Source: an uncultured Bacteroidales bacterium (GTDB lineage Bacteria > Bacteroidota > Bacteroidia > Bacteroidales > UBA932). From it: 6,512 nt of DNA. Below the pieces are notes generated by a model that saw only the letters and a program-made list of their open reading frames with translations, was not told the DNA's origin and made no database searches. The stretch spans positions 1,785-8,296 of the forward strand of contig CAJOMB010000087.1 in the NCBI GenBank assembly GCA_905235615.1, written 5' to 3'. Both the position numbers and the translations under genes were made by a program. Shown here in pieces: positions 6,275 to 6,512 of the stretch (position 1 is the stretch's first letter; every line of letters starts with the position of its first letter).

Positions 6275-6512
6275 TTAACGGGCAGGGATTTCTCCGGTGA
6301 GCTTCACCTCGGCCCGCATCATCTTCCGGGCCTGTCCGGTAAGCCACAGGTAGTAGTCCGAACCCTTGTCTTTGTCAATGCCCTGGAACTGGATGGCCAA
6401 TGTGGAAGCCAACTGGCTCCACTGGACATCGGAAGAGGTCTGCTCGCTTCCGCTCATCCGGTAACTGCCATTCTTGTAATACGTCACCCAGTAGTCGTCA
6501 TCCGTGGTGTAG
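6275..6512 (-). CDS. C-terminal end of an unrecognised protein (enters from the right edge)
   Basis: The last 78 residues of an open frame that continues past the right edge; reading from the edge it begins YTTDDDYWV and ends LTGEIPAR before TAA. A GTG at 6487 lies in frame, but the frame is open beyond it with similar composition, so it is not taken as the start. The segment is polar, rich in Tyr, Ser and Gln, with WSQLASTLAIQF and SDYYLWLTGQARKMMRAEVK, suggesting beta-rich extracytoplasmic structure. I do not recognise the family. Its place directly before two glycosidase genes, three bases from the GH43 start, would suit a surface glycan-binding or SusE/SusF-like component of a polysaccharide utilisation locus, but that is position-based inference only. 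Confidence 0.6.
   Translation of the reverse strand, partial: YTTDDDYWVTYYKNGSYRMSGSEQTSSDVQWSQLASTLAIQFQGIDKDKGSDYYLWLTGQARKMMRAEVKLTGEIPAR

Noticed and set aside
6275..6487. A complete 70-residue small gene starting at GTG 6487
   Set aside because: The frame stays open to the window edge with like composition and no start signals, so it is better read as the end of a longer gene.
1..6512. CRISPR array, tRNA/rRNA, insertion sequence or phage genes
   Set aside because: Apart from the hexamer tract and the 13-bp pair I saw no spaced repeats, transposase or integrase motifs, terminal inverted repeats, or structural-RNA signatures.

Overview
The window looks like a carbohydrate-utilisation region of a Bacteroidota genome, most likely the order Bacteroidales. 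The evidence is the protein content: CotH-type and GH43 lipoproteins with Cys-acid-rich N-termini, a GH71/GH99-like hydrolase, and a membrane-anchored beta-propeller/SARP regulator. Upstream regions with the Bacteroides-type -7 box (TAnnTTTG) and no clear Shine-Dalgarno sequences agree with this. The genus cannot be told; base composition is moderate to fairly GC-rich in genes and AT-rich between them.

Layout, left to right. Bases 1-53 hold the first 17 codons of a leftward lipoprotein gene that runs off the window. A 112-base AT-rich divergent intergenic region follows, with candidate -7 boxes facing both ways and an overlapping 13-bp direct repeat of 11-bp period. A rightward gene (166-1518) encodes a CotH-kinase-family lipoprotein with a Pro-Glu dipeptide stalk. 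It converges on, and overlaps by 8 bp, a long leftward gene (1511-4000). That gene encodes a one-component transmembrane regulator: signal peptide, LamG-like domain, Kelch-like propeller, one membrane helix, then a cytoplasmic winged helix and BTAD domain. Upstream of it, on the same strand, lie a GH71/GH99-like secreted glycosidase (4050-5276), a GH43 lipoprotein glycosidase (5273-6271), and the C-terminal end of an unrecognised protein (6275-6512, entering from the right edge). No gene-free stretch exceeds 300 bases.

How the parts may work together (inference): the three leftward genes from the right edge are packed to within 3 bases or overlap (ATGA), so they are one operon, probably part of a larger polysaccharide utilisation locus whose SusC/SusD-like genes would lie beyond the right edge. 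The GH43 lipoprotein and the non-lipidated periplasmic GH99-like enzyme could act in sequence on one glycan. The regulator directly downstream has its own good candidate promoter, could also receive read-through, and is built to read an extracytoplasmic (perhaps glycan) signal and act on DNA without a phosphorelay. Whether the CotH-like gene belongs to the same regulon is open; the direct repeat in its promoter is a testable link.
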